Shown here piece by piece: positions 35,425-49,050 of a DNA stretch of 64,000 bases. The notes under the pieces are model-generated. The model did no database searches, had not been told where the DNA came from, and was given only the letters and a program-made list of their open reading frames with translations. The stretch covers positions 26,060,532 through 26,124,531 of the forward strand of contig NW_026947503.1 in assembly GCF_034190915.1 (NCBI RefSeq), read 5' to 3'. How positions within the stretch are numbered: position 1 is the first letter of the stretch; each line of letters opens with the position of its first letter. This DNA comes from Cavia porcellus. Its lineage: Eukaryota > Chordata > Mammalia > Rodentia > Caviidae. The translations under genes were made by a program, and so were the position numbers.

Positions 35425-35540
35425 TGGTGATGTCTAGCATTTGTTGTTCACTTACTGCATGATGGTATTATACCAGGCATTTTACATCAGTGATCTCATT
35501 TAATCTCTGTTCCATTCTTTTGAGGCTATACAGACAGTTC
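35425..35540 (+). repeat. MIR-like fragment
   Basis: TTCACTTACTGCATGATGGT, CCAGGCATTTTACATC and TGATCTCATTTAATC follow MIR order. Confidence 0.5.
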
Positions 35541-35984
35541 CTTTCTTACATGGGTCTGATTCATAATTTTTCAACTTCATGATGGCATAATCCCAATATG
35601 TATTCAGTAGAAACATACTTTGAATTTTGATGTTGTTGTGGGCCACGGGCATGCAGTGTCACTCTCTCCTGGATCTCCCAGAGATCTACAACATCCTGAG
35701 GGTGAACAGGTGAAACTAGTGTATTTCAATGCTTGTCACAGTTACTCAATGAATCACATGCGACAGTTAACATTTTGTTCTTAAACTTTCTATTAGATGA
35801 TGCTGTCCACATGTAGGATAATGGAAGTGTGCTGAACACATTTAAAACAGGGCAGGTTGAGCAATGATGTTAAGTAGGTCAAGTGTATTAAATGTTTCAA
35901 TTATATTTCCAATGAATGATAATTTTAATTTTCAGTGGGTTGATGGGGAAGTAATTCTATCATAAACCAAGTAGTATCTGTGAT

Positions 35985-36090
35985 GACTACTACCATTTCA
36001 AGAGTGAAGAATCTGAGGATTAGAGAGGTTTAATAACATACCATGGTCTCACTGCTAGTGTAAGCCAGAAGAGATTTTGGCTCCAGTGAG
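35985..36090 (+). repeat. MIR-like fragment
   Basis: GAATCTGAGGATTAGAGAGG, then TTTAATAACATACCATGGTC and TCACTGCTAGTGTAAGCCAG, resembles the 3' half of MIR; it may belong with 35425-35540. Confidence 0.5.
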
Positions 36091-36804
36091 TTCCCCTGAA
36101 TGCAGAGTCCAGAGGAAGAGGAACCTTAACCCTCTGCCTCAATTACTATGCTTCTGAGTCCTAAGAAGGGAGTGCACACTAGTAGTGTGGAGGGAAGCAG
36201 AAATCAGGGAAAAGAGCAGAGTGGTACCCCTGAAAAGCAGTAACTAGTCTGTTCTGGGGCTGAGAAAAGGCTAGGGAGGAGTGGATCCTGGGAGGGAAGG
36301 TGGGGATGGCCAGAGACAGCATCTGCAATTCCTTGCATCTTCTTAATGCTAAACCATCAACCAGAGGAGAAGTCATTTCAGGAGAAAAGGCCAAGGGCTT
36401 TCTGCTTTCCAGAGTATCGGAGCCTGGCCAGGGAGAAGCTCGGTCTGCACAATGATTGCAGAGGCAGATCATCTGTTCCACTGGGACACATGGGCTGCCT
36501 AGCTTGCTGCCGAGGCCAGAGTTAATTAAATTAAGTAATTAGATTAAGTTAGATCACTATTAATACATGGATATATATATATATAAACATAGGAAAGAGG
36601 GGCTGTGGAAAGGAAAGCCCCTTCACACTGTCTCTCTCAGGGTCTGTTATTTCCCCCAGCCCCTGTTTACTGTCCACGGGTACTTGACGCATCCCATACT
36701 GGCACAGGAAGGATGTGCTCATTTTATACATGCACGTGCTGACAGCATTTTGAAAAGGTATTTATCTCAAGGTTTTTGTCTGCATCTTTACAAAAGACAT
36801 TTTG

Positions 36805-37160
36805 CATAGCATTTTAACTTTCAGATGTTTGCCATGATTACATTTTCTAGAAGCCAGGGAATTACTCATTTTGCTCCCTAAGATGAATGCTTCTTTTAAA
36901 GCTCAGTGAAGTGTCTCTATGTGAAAGGAATACAAGCACTTCAAATAGGCTTTTTTCTTCATTGACTAAATAAAACATATTCGGAAAGCCATCTTAAGAC
37001 TTGCTTTTTGCACTCTAGTCCCTAGGAAATGGTTTGGAAGGAGCTATTATGTTCAATTGTGTTAATCTCCCAGGCCCTTGCATAGAGTTTCGACTTTTCA
37101 AATGTTTGCAGCGATTACTTTTTCTAGAAGCTAAGGTATTATACTTAGAGAAGCTACTTG
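36805..37160. repeat. Diverged tandem duplication (~275 bp apart)
   Basis: 36805-36875 and 37080-37145 share GCATAG.TTT..ACTTT.CA.ATGTTTGC, GATTAC.TTTTCTAGAAGC and related bases. The source element is not recognised. Confidence 0.6.
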
Positions 37161-39439
37161 AAAAATAATCTTACAGTTAAGTTTTAAGCTATTCTTATGT
37201 CTATTGTGTCCCTTTATTGCACTAACGGTGGGTATAGAACATCACCCACGGATACAGCAGCCACAGTAACATTATGTAGGGCTTGTGTATAGGGAGTGTT
37301 TTAAAAAGAAATCTAATTTTAGCTTTCATCTTGAGTTTCTGGGCAGTTTTTGTACTTTGTGCTTCTGAAACTGTAATTTTCAACAACATATCTTTGAGAG
37401 CAGGAGAAAGAAACTACTGTTTTGTTTGTGTATTATTATAAAGGTATAAAATGGTAAAATTTCCATGTAATTTTCAAAAATGCACAGCCACTTGGTGATT
37501 TATTGATGAGCATTGCTCCCACCGAGGAAACAATAGGGACTTTTGAAGGATGAACTGCCGAACAGTCCCTCCCTCGCTTGGTCTCTGGATCCTTGTCCCA
37601 ATTACAAGCACATATTTCTGACTGAGGTTTCTTGTTTTCTGCTCATAGAAAATTCACAGATGTTAGAGAGGTTGAGGTCACCGGGTGTGTAACATTGAAG
37701 AGCTTAGTAGAAGAAAAACAAAAAGATTGATCCATACTGTGTTTTATTTTGTGGACCTGTATGTTCCACTTCCAATCATGCTCAGAAAATGCTACATGAT
37801 GTTGCTTTTATTCTTTTCCATGGATATGAGAGAAAAGACAACCAGGGAGGTTAAATAAGTTGGCCAAGGTCATAATAGCTTTTAAAAGATGGGCTTTACA
37901 CAAGGGACAGAGTGACTACGAAGGGACTTCTTTTTCACCAAATCTGATTACCTTTATTTCAGAAGCATCAGCTCTGCACACTGGGACATGGAAGATGCTT
38001 CCTCGGAGAGGATGCTTCTCATTGAGAAAGGAGCCATGGATGCCGTATTCACCTTAGCTCCATTACCTTTCTCTCGATGGTAATGGTTTCCCAGGCATGT
38101 TAGGACACAAGAAAAGTGATTCCATAAAGCATAAGATCCATTTAAAGTTGTGAAGAATTCTTTATAGCTTTGCTCCAAAATCCTATTATCATTATTATTA
38201 TTATTTGCATACAAAAGATCTGTGTCCTGTCAGAGATGGTACAGGATGAGGGAGTGGATGGCCTGTTTGTTGGTGTCTGTTTGACAGTAGACAGTTTTGA
38301 AGCCCGCAGAGCTGCTTGGGTGGAAAGTAGTGGAGGAGGTGTGGGCAGATCAAGAGATCAAGAGTGTCATTAGCACCTTCTTCCTAACAGTAACTGGAGA
38401 AGAGTAGATGCTGGTGGCAGGCTCAGAGGGGAGCCGGTAACTGATCTTCCCTAGGATATCTCTGATGCTCACACCAGTTACCTGACACTTGGCTTAACTC
38501 CCAGTTAGGACTTTATCCATCTTTTTACTTCTGCTCTGAATCCAAAGTGCTTATTAGATAAAAGACACCCAACTATGAAGTATGTTATTTCTTTGACAGA
38601 GAATTATATTTCTTGTATTGTTAATCTTAGAAAAAATATCAAGCCAAAAGTAAGTCAAAAACCTATTGTAATCCTACTCTTTATATCTATGGTCATCTAT
38701 GATTAAAGGTCTGTTGGGCCTTAGCAACCACAAATGGGTACTACTGCTTCCCTGAGGACAGGTAATTGAGAGGAGTGCTGCTTTGTTTTCTGGAGTCCTG
38801 GCATTACATGTATTATGGAGGTGGGCATAATCTACTACCCAAATAGATTTCTAGCTGGTCATTGAACTCTACTGGTGGTTTTGGCTCAGACCTTGGACAG
38901 TCCTCCTCCATCTGCCTGGGGACGCATGCTTTTCTGATCCTGAAGCATTGCTTGTCTCACAGATGTCTCTCCATCTGTCCACTGTCTTTCCTTTTTCTCT
39001 GTAACCATTGTGTTGACAGCTAAGTGGATACCTTATAATATTAAACCTATCTTTTAACTTTTGTAGCAATATAATTCTACTCTATAGTTATATGCTGGGT
39101 GTCTGTGTTAATTAGCAATTTTAAGCAGGATTTGCAAGACTCTGGAAACTGCATGTATTGTAAATCCAGTACAAGGATAGCTGTGAAAAAGGAAGAGTTA
39201 CAGACAGCATTAGACCTTAGATAGTAGCTGTGAACACTTATCAAAGCATGCTGTCTTTGTGAGCTCAGTGTGGAAAGAGATGCTTGTTCCATGTCGGTCT
39301 TTACAGTTGATAATCACTATCTTTAGGGCCATCTTTGGGTAAAAACTGACAACCATATAAATCTTATATTTTTATAGTGCTTCAATCTTTTTTCAAAGTA
39401 CTCTCACATCTATTATCCCTTCTTGACCTCCCAAGGAAA

Positions 39440-39545
39440 CTGAGTTGGGCACAGCAAGTATTTTTATCCTGATTTTACAGATAAGACACAAAGAGGTTAA
39501 ATCCCAAAGTAAGGCAGAAGGAGATTGAGGCTAAACATCCATGTC
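39440..39545 (+). repeat. MIR-like fragment
   Basis: TTATCCTGATTTTACAGATA, AGACACAAAGAGGTTAAATC and AAAGTAAGGCAGAAGGAG match MIR. Confidence 0.5.
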
Positions 39546-41234
39546 TGATGTTAGCACTGCTAGTCTGTCTACTAAAAATCATACTTCTCTTTTATTCTCT
39601 GCAGTCTATTGCTGCCTGTGTGCTGAGATGACTGTCTTAAAAATTGTCAGACTTCCTTTTAAAAAATCTATTTTTTAGATTGACAAAAAGTGAATGTATT
39701 TCACATACAACATAATGTTTTGAAACATGTATAGATTGTAGAATGGCTAAGTGGGGATAATGGTGCTATTCTTTCTTTAAAACAGTTTCTCAGCTCTGCC
39801 AAGGAGTAGTTAGCTGAGCCTCTGAAAGTAACACTATGCTCAAGAAGTTCTACCTTAGGCAGTTGCAACAGGATCTTAGGGTAGTTCACATACATCTCTG
39901 TGTTTTAAAGCTCCTCAGGTGATTCTGATGCAGAGTGAGGACCAAAACTATTGCTAGCTTAGCACTGGGAATTCCCACATCAACTTCAATGACCCTTCTT
40001 TTGCTACTAGCCCAGGGCCATGTAACACTGATTTTCTTTAAACACATTTCTTAGGCATCCATAAAATGACATAAACCTCCTGGTTCCTTGTTCTTTTCTG
40101 GTGGCATCTTCCTTGTCTTATTCTTTTGTTCACCATTTTGGTTTGTTTCCCCCAATTTAGCCTTGCTTTTCCTATTGTGTGGTTACAGGAAATTAATGTT
40201 GTGGTTGTGCAAAGGTTCTTTTATTTTCCAGGGCTTGGACACAGGGACATAAAGGCAGAGACTTTATTTTGATCATCGCTGCAGCCCTAAGGTATAGGAC
40301 GGTGCCAGATATATGCTCAGTTACTGGATGACAGAGACCACATCCATGTGATCCAATCTGTGTAGGTCTATCCTGCGTGCCAGTCTTGCATGTCAAATAC
40401 TATCTCTTGGGGTGCAATTATTTTCTTAAACCCAATTCATTCAAAACTGAACACATTATCTTCTTTGCTCTTGCAAAATAGCTCTTTGAAATGTTGCTCA
40501 TCCACTTCTCTGCTTCCAGTAGTGTCATTCCTCTAGTTCTTTGGATCAGATCTCATCTCGGTCTTCCTGCCTTAAATCATGGTCCTTTCACTTCACTGAC
40601 CTCATGCTGCCCAGGGTCCCTGGTGAGGAAATAGTATGAGGCTTTGCTATGAACACTGGCTGGGCTGAGGTGGGTCCACCCATCCACTTTCGAGTTGCTC
40701 ACATGATGACTAGGGAGAGCAGCTCCCCATTCCCTCTGGAACAGGAGGGAGGACTGAAGAGTATTCCTTGGCAGGAATGCAGGGGTGAGCTTGCGAGCCA
40801 ACTTGCTCAGACACTAAATAGCTCTCCAGATGCAGCTCTGGATCCAACAAGTCCTTTAGAGAAACTCAGTTTTTCTTGCCATGAAATTGTTCTGGCAACA
40901 CCCATTCACAATCAATTATATCAATGTTAATACTAAAATTTCTGCTTTGGAAAAATATATTTAAATTTGCCTTTTCCTTTTCTTCCCTCATTTAACCACG
41001 GTCCTAACCATCAGGTCTGAAGCAATTAATAGCTTTCTAGTGGATGTGTTTGATTATTCTTATCTCCTTCAACCCATCTTATTTGCTGTGCTTTTTGCCT
41101 GGATTTCTTGTATCTAGTTTAGCCATCTGAGAAACTTGACTCATCTCTTTGGAAATTTAAAAAATAATAATAAGATTAGGAAGGAGGGAGAATAACCCAG
41201 AGATTAAGTTAACAGAAAGGGTTTTGAGTCAGCC

Positions 41235-41430
41235 TTCCTGGAATTGAATCCAGGGACTGGGAACTAACTTGATGACGGATGAGTTGGAAAAACCATTTAA
41301 CCACTGCGTACCTCAGTTTCTCCAGTTAGAAATGGAACTAGCAGGTTAGTTAAGAGATGCAAAGAGTAATGTGTGATGTATTTACTACTGTGCTGGGTGT
41401 AAATGCTCAAGATGTGCTTGCTTCATTATT
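41235..41430 (-). repeat. MIR-like fragment
   Basis: GAATTGAATCCAGGGACTGG, AACCACTGCGTACCTCAGTT and TAGAAATGGAACTAGCAGGT read as MIR; polarity less sure. Confidence 0.45.
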
Positions 41431-42939
41431 TGCATAATTATTGGTATTCCTACTGTCCAAAAGGAGTTAGGTTCTTCACTTCTCTCATCAATTGTGTATT
41501 TTCCAATTAACTTACAACTTAGGAAAAGCAATGTTTTGCATCCTGAATTTCACAACATCATTCTTATATTGTAAATTGGGATAATCCACAGCCTTTGTAC
41601 TGTCTACCTAACACCTCAGAGCAGAGTGCAGTTCATGACTGGCACCTGTGAAAACCACTGTTGTCAGACTCCCCAACACATGTCTCTTCTTCAAGAGCAA
41701 TTCTTGATGAGTTTAAGTCCCCCATGATACATTCTTGACATATACTGCTTTGGGAATCACATGAGCCCTTCTGGAAAGTGTCTGGGAAGATATTTGAGAA
41801 ACATTCTCTTGGTTTTAGAGTAATATTAAGGAAGAACAATTCTTCCTCTTCACTCAACATTATTACATTTGTTGTGAGTTCTGGAATGGTGGCAGCTGCT
41901 TTGTAGCAATGATAACTGGAGGCAAAGTAATGCTGAGGATGAGACAGAGAAAGAGCAGAAAGAACCAGATCTTTGTGGGTTTTGTGAGCCACTGGACTAA
42001 CTAATCTTGCAGCTTCACATTGCCAGAATTTCCAGCAATGTGAAAATCTTTCAGTTGAGACCATATTAACTTAGCAAAGGGAACTCGCACAGTACTCTGT
42101 CACATTGTTTAAGCTCTGATGTTTATTTTTAAAAAGACCTGTTCTCTGGTCTGATTTCCTCTCTGCAGGAGAGACACTGCCAATTGTGATGGTTGGGGTC
42201 AGTGCTACCCTGTCCTGCTCCTCTGCCCCACTCTTATCCCATCGAGCTCAATGGGCTGAAGCACTCCAGCTTTTTAAAGAAAAGGAGAGGGAGGTGATAG
42301 TCCATGTCCAGAAAGCGGGAACAGTAGAGCAACAGTGGGGCAAAGAAAGGAGGAAGAAGTTATGAACACTGTCATTAACTGGGGCCTTTGGAGGCAAGGC
42401 CTGTGCCAAGAACACTGGCGAGGTCGTTCTACTGAACTCTCACAGCTCATCCCCACAGCCTGCAGGTGAGGACACCATGCTCATCCTGGAAATTGAAGGC
42501 TCTCATGGGTGACCTACATGCTTCATGTCCTAAAGGTCATAGTTTCTTCTTCTGATGCTTGGGTGTTTGAGAACCACAAAATTCCAGATTAAGCTCAATT
42601 TCATCTGTGTGTTTGAGTGTGTGTGTGCACGCATACATTTTTCCAGGAGGGGTTTTTGACTCCTTGAAAAGTCTGGGGCTCACAGCAGCAAAGGTAGAAC
42701 TGAGTTCAATCCATTTCTACCTCACTCCTGAAGTCCAGGTTCCTGGCTTTTAACTGGTGGTTCCTGCAGGCTTGAGAGGTAGGTCAGGTCTCCTTCCTGA
42801 CACAACCTTTTCTCTGACTCCTGTGGTGCTCCCTTCTTAATCTTCTTGTATTTCACTGGTATTGCTCACTGTTCAACAGCACAAGCTGTGAGGACAGTGT
42901 ATGCTTCCCCACAGAAAGCAATGGATATACCCCAGCCCC

Positions 42940-43286
42940 CAGTTCTTGGGAGTGATTTTATTCAGACATTAGTCCTTCCATATGGAACCAATTAGGATGA
43001 GCCTTGTTAAGGCAGGATAGGTTCCTATCCAATGACAGGTGTCCTTATAAAAAGAGGACAATTGGGCACAGCACACAAAGGGGAGAGGGCTGTGTGATGA
43101 TGAAAGCAGAGGCTGGAGAGATGCAGCTGTCTGTGCCAAGCACTGCCAGCAGCCAGCAGAGGTAGGAGTGAGGAACCGAGAAGACTTTCCTTTAGAGCCT
43201 CCAGAAAGAACCGTCTTTGCCATTACCCTGATATTGGGCCCGGGAGAGAATAAGTTGCTATTGTTTAAAATCACCCAGTTTGTGGT
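42940..43286 (+). mobile_element. MLT1-type MaLR LTR
   Basis: CAGACATTAGTCCTTCCATA, GACAGGTGTCCTTATAAAAA and the end TTTAAAATCACCCAGTTTGT match MLT1 LTR structure. Confidence 0.7.
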
Positions 43287-43559
43287 AAGTGGTGATGGGA
43301 GTCAGAGGAAACAGAGCCATAGAATACAAAAACTCTAAGTTAATTAACAAATTAAGAGCTGCGTTTGCATCAGTCACAAACACGCCTCCAGACCCCTTGA
43401 AGAACACCAGAAGGTGTGAGTTTTCCCTTAAGAACAGCAACCAGAACTCTGAAAGTCAAGTAATTGGCTTACATTGCTCAGTAGCCGAGTGGCAAAGCTA
43501 GGATGCAGACCGATGACCAAATCTGAGCCCCATATTCCATACTCCCCACTTCTTAAGGA

Positions 43560-43740
43560 TGGAGTTAAGGTGGGAAGGCAGCAAGACGAGGAGCGAATGG
43601 AAGGAAAAGGAGATGGAGAGTGTGAGGCCAGGAAGGGGCGGAGAGAGAGACAGACAGGCAGATGGACCCGTGGGAGGAAATAAAGGAAAACCGAAGAAAG
43701 AGAAGGAGAAAGAATGGACTCGGCTGGCTAAGAGAGTGAG
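43560..43740. repeat. Purine-rich low-complexity stretch
   Basis: About 180 bp rich in GA/GGA/AAG on the plus strand. The Lys/Arg/Glu-rich ORFs across it reflect composition only. Confidence 0.75.
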
Positions 43741-46583
43741 GCATCTCTGGACAGTTCCCTGGTCCAGCCCATCTATGCAGAAGGCAAGAGGCTCCCATGG
43801 CTTTTAGGAAGTAAGGCCTTTCCTGGGCCGTTAGAGGCCAGCACTTCACCTTTAGGCCCTTTTGGGCCGTCTCAGCCCATTCTTTGATGTCTGGCTGGCA
43901 TTTCCACCTTCCACAATTTTCCTTCTTCTCCTTTTTCTTTTCTCTTTCTTCCTAAAGATCATGGCCAAAAGAGAATTGCATATTACCAGTGCACGTCACC
44001 AAGAGTGCGTGCATATCTGTCTTCTCTTATATTCCTATCGTATGCCAGCTGTGAAACCTGGCAGGTATGGGTGTAGCGTGTGTACTGTGGATGTCATTCT
44101 GCAGATGAGAGGGCTGGGAAGCCATTATCCAACTTTGCACAGGTTATTTATTTATTTATTTTTTTTAAGGAGAGAGAGGTTATGTTGCCCACTGTATCCT
44201 CAACATCCTTTCCTCATGTGGGCATTTTTTCTTGATTGGACTTTTGTGTATACTCATCTTCAAGGCAACCTGTTTTGTAGCATCATGTCCATTCTCTCGT
44301 TTCTTTCTGTACAGGGAGTCCAAATTACAGAGAAAAGTCATCCAGGTGCTTTCTGATTTCAGCAGCTTCAGAGTGTGACATCCAACATTCTCTTCCAGGT
44401 GGACTCAGCTCTTTTTTCTAGCCAGGTGCTGGCAGTTAGATAACAACAGCCATTAGCTTTATTCTTTTCTACTTGAACTTTTCTTAGAACTACATGCTTC
44501 AAGTATTTCCTTCCCAAAGCATCTTCTAGCTTATCTGATTCCTAACCCTTCAGTCAAGAAACATTTATTGGAAACAAACTGTGTCCCCAAGTAGTGTTCC
44601 ATGCCTTAGGGAGATAGTTTGACAGGATCCCACTCTTTTGGCACTAATACTTTGTGACAGGTAAAAAGAAGACCATCTCCAGTGGAACCAAAGACCATGT
44701 AAAAATATTAGAGGAGCTGTGACTGAGTGAGATACTACGGAAGGTCTTTCAGACGATGTTAGAGCCAGGAACCAGCTAGGTACTGTATTCTGGGAAGATG
44801 GGGCAGCAGATATGGTGGTCTGTTGCTAGAACTTGGCTCGGCATGTTTGACATACAGAAGGAATAGCGTGGTTGGAGTGTAGTTAGGGATGACAGCTGGC
44901 AGCAAATCCCACAGGCCCTTGCAGCACATAGAATGGACTTTATTTTCAGCGGGAGTTCTTGGGTGATCTTAAGCATCTGAGCAGGGAAGCTGGATTTATA
45001 GGTTAGGAAACCACCTCTGATATGCATGAAGAACAGTTTCTGTTAGTGATTGGGGTAGAGATGGTTTATGAAAGCAAGATAAGGGAAGATTCAGGAAGAA
45101 TGGTTAGGAGCTCCAAACAGTAATCCAGACAAAGCACAATAATTGATAAGATGAATAGAGTTCTGCCCTCATGGATGTATAGAGTGGTAAGCCAGAGATT
45201 CTGATAAAAATTAGTGTGCTGAATAGGAAAATCTACAACCCAAAGTGCCCTAGAGTCCTTATTATTCATCCTAATGCAGCAGAGAGAGTGTTTTTTAGTG
45301 AACCTGAATTGGGAAGCCAACTAGTGAAACGGCCTCCTCATCTAGTGGGAGGGAAAGATCATGGGTTCACTGAACATTCACAATACTGTGTCCTTCTGTC
45401 TAGGAGATCATAATGCCCAGAGTGGCTCTGTAACAACCATAATCACTCACCAGCGAGGCGGAGGAAGCGTGAACTGAGGGGGATCTGTGGGGCCAAAGTC
45501 CAGATGTTTCCCACACCCATCATGCCCAGGTAGCCCTTTCTCTAAGTTCTCTGAACTCTCTTGGTGTTTCCTATCCACATCACTGGCTTGGTACCTAGCA
45601 TATTGTCTTCTTACTTCATGTGCTTTTTTATGTACATAAGCCTTCACTTTCAAACGAGATTTTAAACCATTAGTGATAAACTGATATTTTTTATTGTTTG
45701 TAATCTATGTGGCAGTTGGTAAGCATTAATGCTCAGTAAACACTTATTTAGTGTTTATCGTTGACTCCTGACACCCAGAGATAATAAGAGACTCTATTAC
45801 CGTATTTTGGGAAATACTTGGAAAGGGAACTCAGCAAGGCTTCTGAATAATACAGCTGACACAGTCTAATTGGCTGCTTGTGGACAGTTTAATAAGTGTT
45901 TGGGCAGAGCCAGAGGAAGCAGAAAGGGATGGTGAAGCACTGTGAGACTCATAGTAGGGAGCTGTTACTCCCTGTATGAAGATCAGGAGAGGAGAGGGCT
46001 GGGGAAGATAAGCAATGTTTGTCACAAGCTACAGAAGCTGTTGTGTTCAGTTGAAGATGCAGCCAACATATGGCAAAAAAGTGTATCAATTTGTGCTACT
46101 CTGGGCTTTTTATCCCAGCTGGGCCCTTGCATTAGCTGAATCCAGTCTACAGCCAGGTGCAAGGTAACCCATTAGGCCTGACCATTCAGGCCTGCATCCT
46201 GGGCACAGAGTGAAAAGCATCAGAATGGAGAGTGGCTCTTAGAGTGCAACACAGACCACTGTCACAGGAATCATGTCTCCTCCAATCTCCTTTTCTTTTG
46301 GAGCATAGATTTCAGAATTGCAGAGTCTGTTTTAAAATCATAGTAAAGCTATTACTGTCATCATCAGTGAATTCATCATCTTCATCTTCATTATTATTCT
46401 CATTTGCACAAAGGAATTTGAATGGTCTAAGGTAATTTAATGCATTGTTTGAGAGTGGAGCTGGGGTTATACATCCAGCCTTTGTACTCCTGGCTTAGAG
46501 CCTTGTACCAGCACCTCTGCCATCTTTTCAGTTGCCATGTTCTTTATTTACATGATTGACTCAACTTCACCTTCACATATTAG
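43741..46583. other. Intergenic, nothing firmly recognised
   Basis: Possible L2-like sequence near 44555-44760 and a possible B1 scrap near 44150-44200; both too weak to call. Confidence 0.4.
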
Positions 46584-47003
46584 TGTTAGTCAGCTTTTCA
46601 CTGCTGTGGTCAAACAGCTGAGCAAATGAAGGAAAGGTATATATTGGCTCACAGTTTCACAAGTTTTAGTCCATGGTTGACTAACTCCAAGGAGAAATAT
46701 CATGGCAGAAGGGTGTGGTGGAGACCATCTGCTCAGCCTGTGGCAGCCAGGAAGCAGAGTAAGAGAGTACAAGATGGCCAGAGAGGAAAGTACCAGGGAC
46801 CAGATATAGTCCTCAAGGTCACTCTCCCACCTTCTGTTTCCATCACTTACCAACATGCCATGAAATCATTATCTCATCAGTGGATTAATCTACTTGATGA
46901 AGTTAGAGCCCTTATAATACAATCATTTCCCCAAAAGTCCATTAGTTAACAAGCAAACCTTTAGCACCTGATTTTTGGGGATGTTTCCAATCCAATCATA
47001 ACA
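46584..47003 (-). mobile_element. Solo MaLR-type LTR
   Basis: Reverse orientation, bounded by TGTTATGATT (complement at 46994-47003) and AGCTGACTAACA (complement at 46584). Internal motifs are GGCTCACAGTTTCACAAG and CATGGCAGAAGGGTGTGG. An ORF spans it, but it is LTR sequence. Confidence 0.7.
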
Positions 47004-47062
47004 ATAGCCTACTCTCATGGCTACCAATTCACCATCAAGGTCTGCTTTACAAAATGTCTTAA

Positions 47063-47150
47063 TTTTTTTTTTTTTTTTTTGGTATCAGGAATTGAACTCA
47101 GGACTTCATGCTTGCCAGGCAGGTGCTGTGCTGCTGAGCTATACCCCTGC
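47063..47150 (-). mobile_element. ID-type SINE, diverged
   Basis: T tract, then GGTATCAGGAATTGAACTC and GCTGAGCTATACCCCTGC, an older copy in reverse. Confidence 0.82.
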
Positions 47151-48027
47151 GCAGAATCCTAAATCTGCACAGCATGTGGCCAGTAGTTATTTCTTATTTG
47201 TATCACATGTACTGTTGTGCCAAAACATCTAGAACTGGGAGCCTAAGAGCCACATCAGGGTCTGATGAAATTCCGAGGCAGAGATTGTGATCACCAGCAA
47301 AGAGCTACCTCTCAGTATGGTCTCTCCTTTCAGCAGGACACTGTTCGGCTTCTGGGCCTGCTGCCAGTAAAGGATGCCCTCCAGATGGCTCCTCTCTGGT
47401 TTCGTGCACAATGTTCTTGGCACGTGACAGTTCTCATGGCTGTGAGATGAAGGAGCTACTTTCTAGGGCTCATCCAAGGAACCACAAAGTGGAGATGATA
47501 GAGGGCTTTGTTTGACCTTGTGATGGTAGAAGTAGTCACAGTACTCGATGACTGGGAGGTTATAGAAATTGTGATGAAAATACGAGCAAATATTTTTAGG
47601 TGCTTGTTAAGCCTGAGGACTTTGCAGGTGTTACAGGATTGAATTCTTGCAGCAGTTTGTGATGGAGGGGGAGGTATTTATCCAACAATCCACCTGTGTT
47701 TTCCAGCTCTGGCTGTTTCTCTGCTCCCCTATGCATATGATTGTTGCATGTTCTCTTTCCTAAGGCTGAGCACTTCCTGCTTCATTTTTGTTTTCATCAG
47801 ATGACTCCAGTGAGAAATAGAAGCAGCCAGAACAGAATTTCCATACCTGCCTAGCGAATACTTGAAGTCAGTATCAGCACCCCATCGTCTGCCTCTCTTC
47901 CTGTGACTGCGGGTGGCAGCAGCCCTGTACTGTGCAGTGGAGCTGTCTGCTCTTGCCCCCTTGAGCTTTGTTTCCAAAGCTCCCCAGCATTATCTTGTGC
48001 TTGGCAGAGTGCTTCCCAGTAGCCTGT
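47151..48027. other. Intergenic, nothing recognised
   Basis: No repeat family or coding signal identified. Confidence 0.5.
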
Positions 48028-48374
48028 TGTTATGATCTACATTATAGATGTCCCACCAGAAACCTCATGTGTTCATAGGTGGGCTTTTGAAACATGAATA
48101 AATCACGGGACACTGTAGCTAAATGTGATGTTAGGGAGTGGGAGCCGGTTGGGGGAGACTGTTGTGGGGGGTACCTGGAAGGGTATACTCTCTCCCTGTC
48201 TCCTGCCTTTGCTCTCTGCTTTTGGTTGCCTTGACATGAGCAGCTTTCCTCCACAGCAGGCCCTTCCCCTGTGCTGCTTCTGCCCTGGAACTAGCCAGCT
48301 ATGGCATGAAATAATCTCTCCTTTAATTTATTAGCATTAAGTATTGAATCCCACCAGCAAGAAACTAAGACGCC
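48028..48374 (+). mobile_element. Solo MaLR-type LTR
   Basis: Begins TGTTATGATCTACATTATAG, continues GTGTTCATAGGTGGGCTTTT and CCTGACATGAGCAG-like sequence, and ends AGCAAGAAACTAAGACGCC. Confidence 0.65.
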
Positions 48375-48967
48375 TACCAGCAGTCCTTAATTTCTCCCAT
48401 CTGAAGAAAAATTCCTCTCTTGACTCCATATATGCCTTCAATTACTATTCAGGTTTTCTATCCCTTTTATAGCAAAACTCCTCAAAAGGCTTGCATATTC
48501 TCCATGTCTCCTGTTCTCCCCCGCAGCCATCCTGCTGAGGCTTTTGCCAACATCATTTCACAGAAGTAGTCCTGCCCAGATTACCAGCAAATTCTCCGCT
48601 GCCAAGTCTAATGGTCTGCCTTCGGTCCTAAATTTACTCTGCTTTTGGCATCATTTGACAAAGATGATTTCCTTCCTCTACAACTGTGTTTGTCTCTGGA
48701 TTCAAAGACTTCATGTGTTTCTTTCTCAGACTTGTTTTTTGGCTTCTTTTCATTCCTCTCCAACCTCTCAATCTCAGAGGACTTTAGAACTTAGACTACT
48801 ATTTCTATATCTATACTTAAGAACTTGACTAAATGAACTTAACTAGTCTCATGGCTTTAAACTCTACCCATGATAAAAATTTTCAAATACGTATTTTCAA
48901 ATTTATATTTATATACATCCTGCTATATTCATGACATTTTCTTGCCATGTCAAATTCCATGGCAATT

Positions 48968-49050
48968 GGGGCTGGGGATTTAGCTCAGCGGCATAAGCAC
49001 CCACTTTGCAAGCGCATGGTCGTGAGTTCAATCCCCAGTACCGATAAAAA
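48968..49050 (+). mobile_element. ID-type SINE
   Basis: Near-consensus copy flanked by AAATTCCATGGCAATT (48952-48967) and AAATTCCATGGCAGTT (49051-49066), a 16-bp target-site duplication with one difference. Confidence 0.94.

Larger units (their letters stand above)
36091..42939. other. Intergenic, few repeats
   Basis: Contains the tandem duplication at 36805-37160, MIR-like pieces and ATT/GAT short runs. An AT-rich patch at 36520-36560 has several TAATTA/ATTAA homeodomain-like sites. No gene recognised. Confidence 0.45.

Noticed and set aside
46590..46949. ORFs of 88 and 107 codons on opposite strands
   Set aside because: They lie wholly within a solo MaLR LTR.
31040..49000. A retrogene or second gene upstream of ST8SIA3 (in human a single-exon gene lies between WDR7 and ST8SIA3)
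   Set aside because: No ORF here resembles a known protein, and no exon-like series was found.
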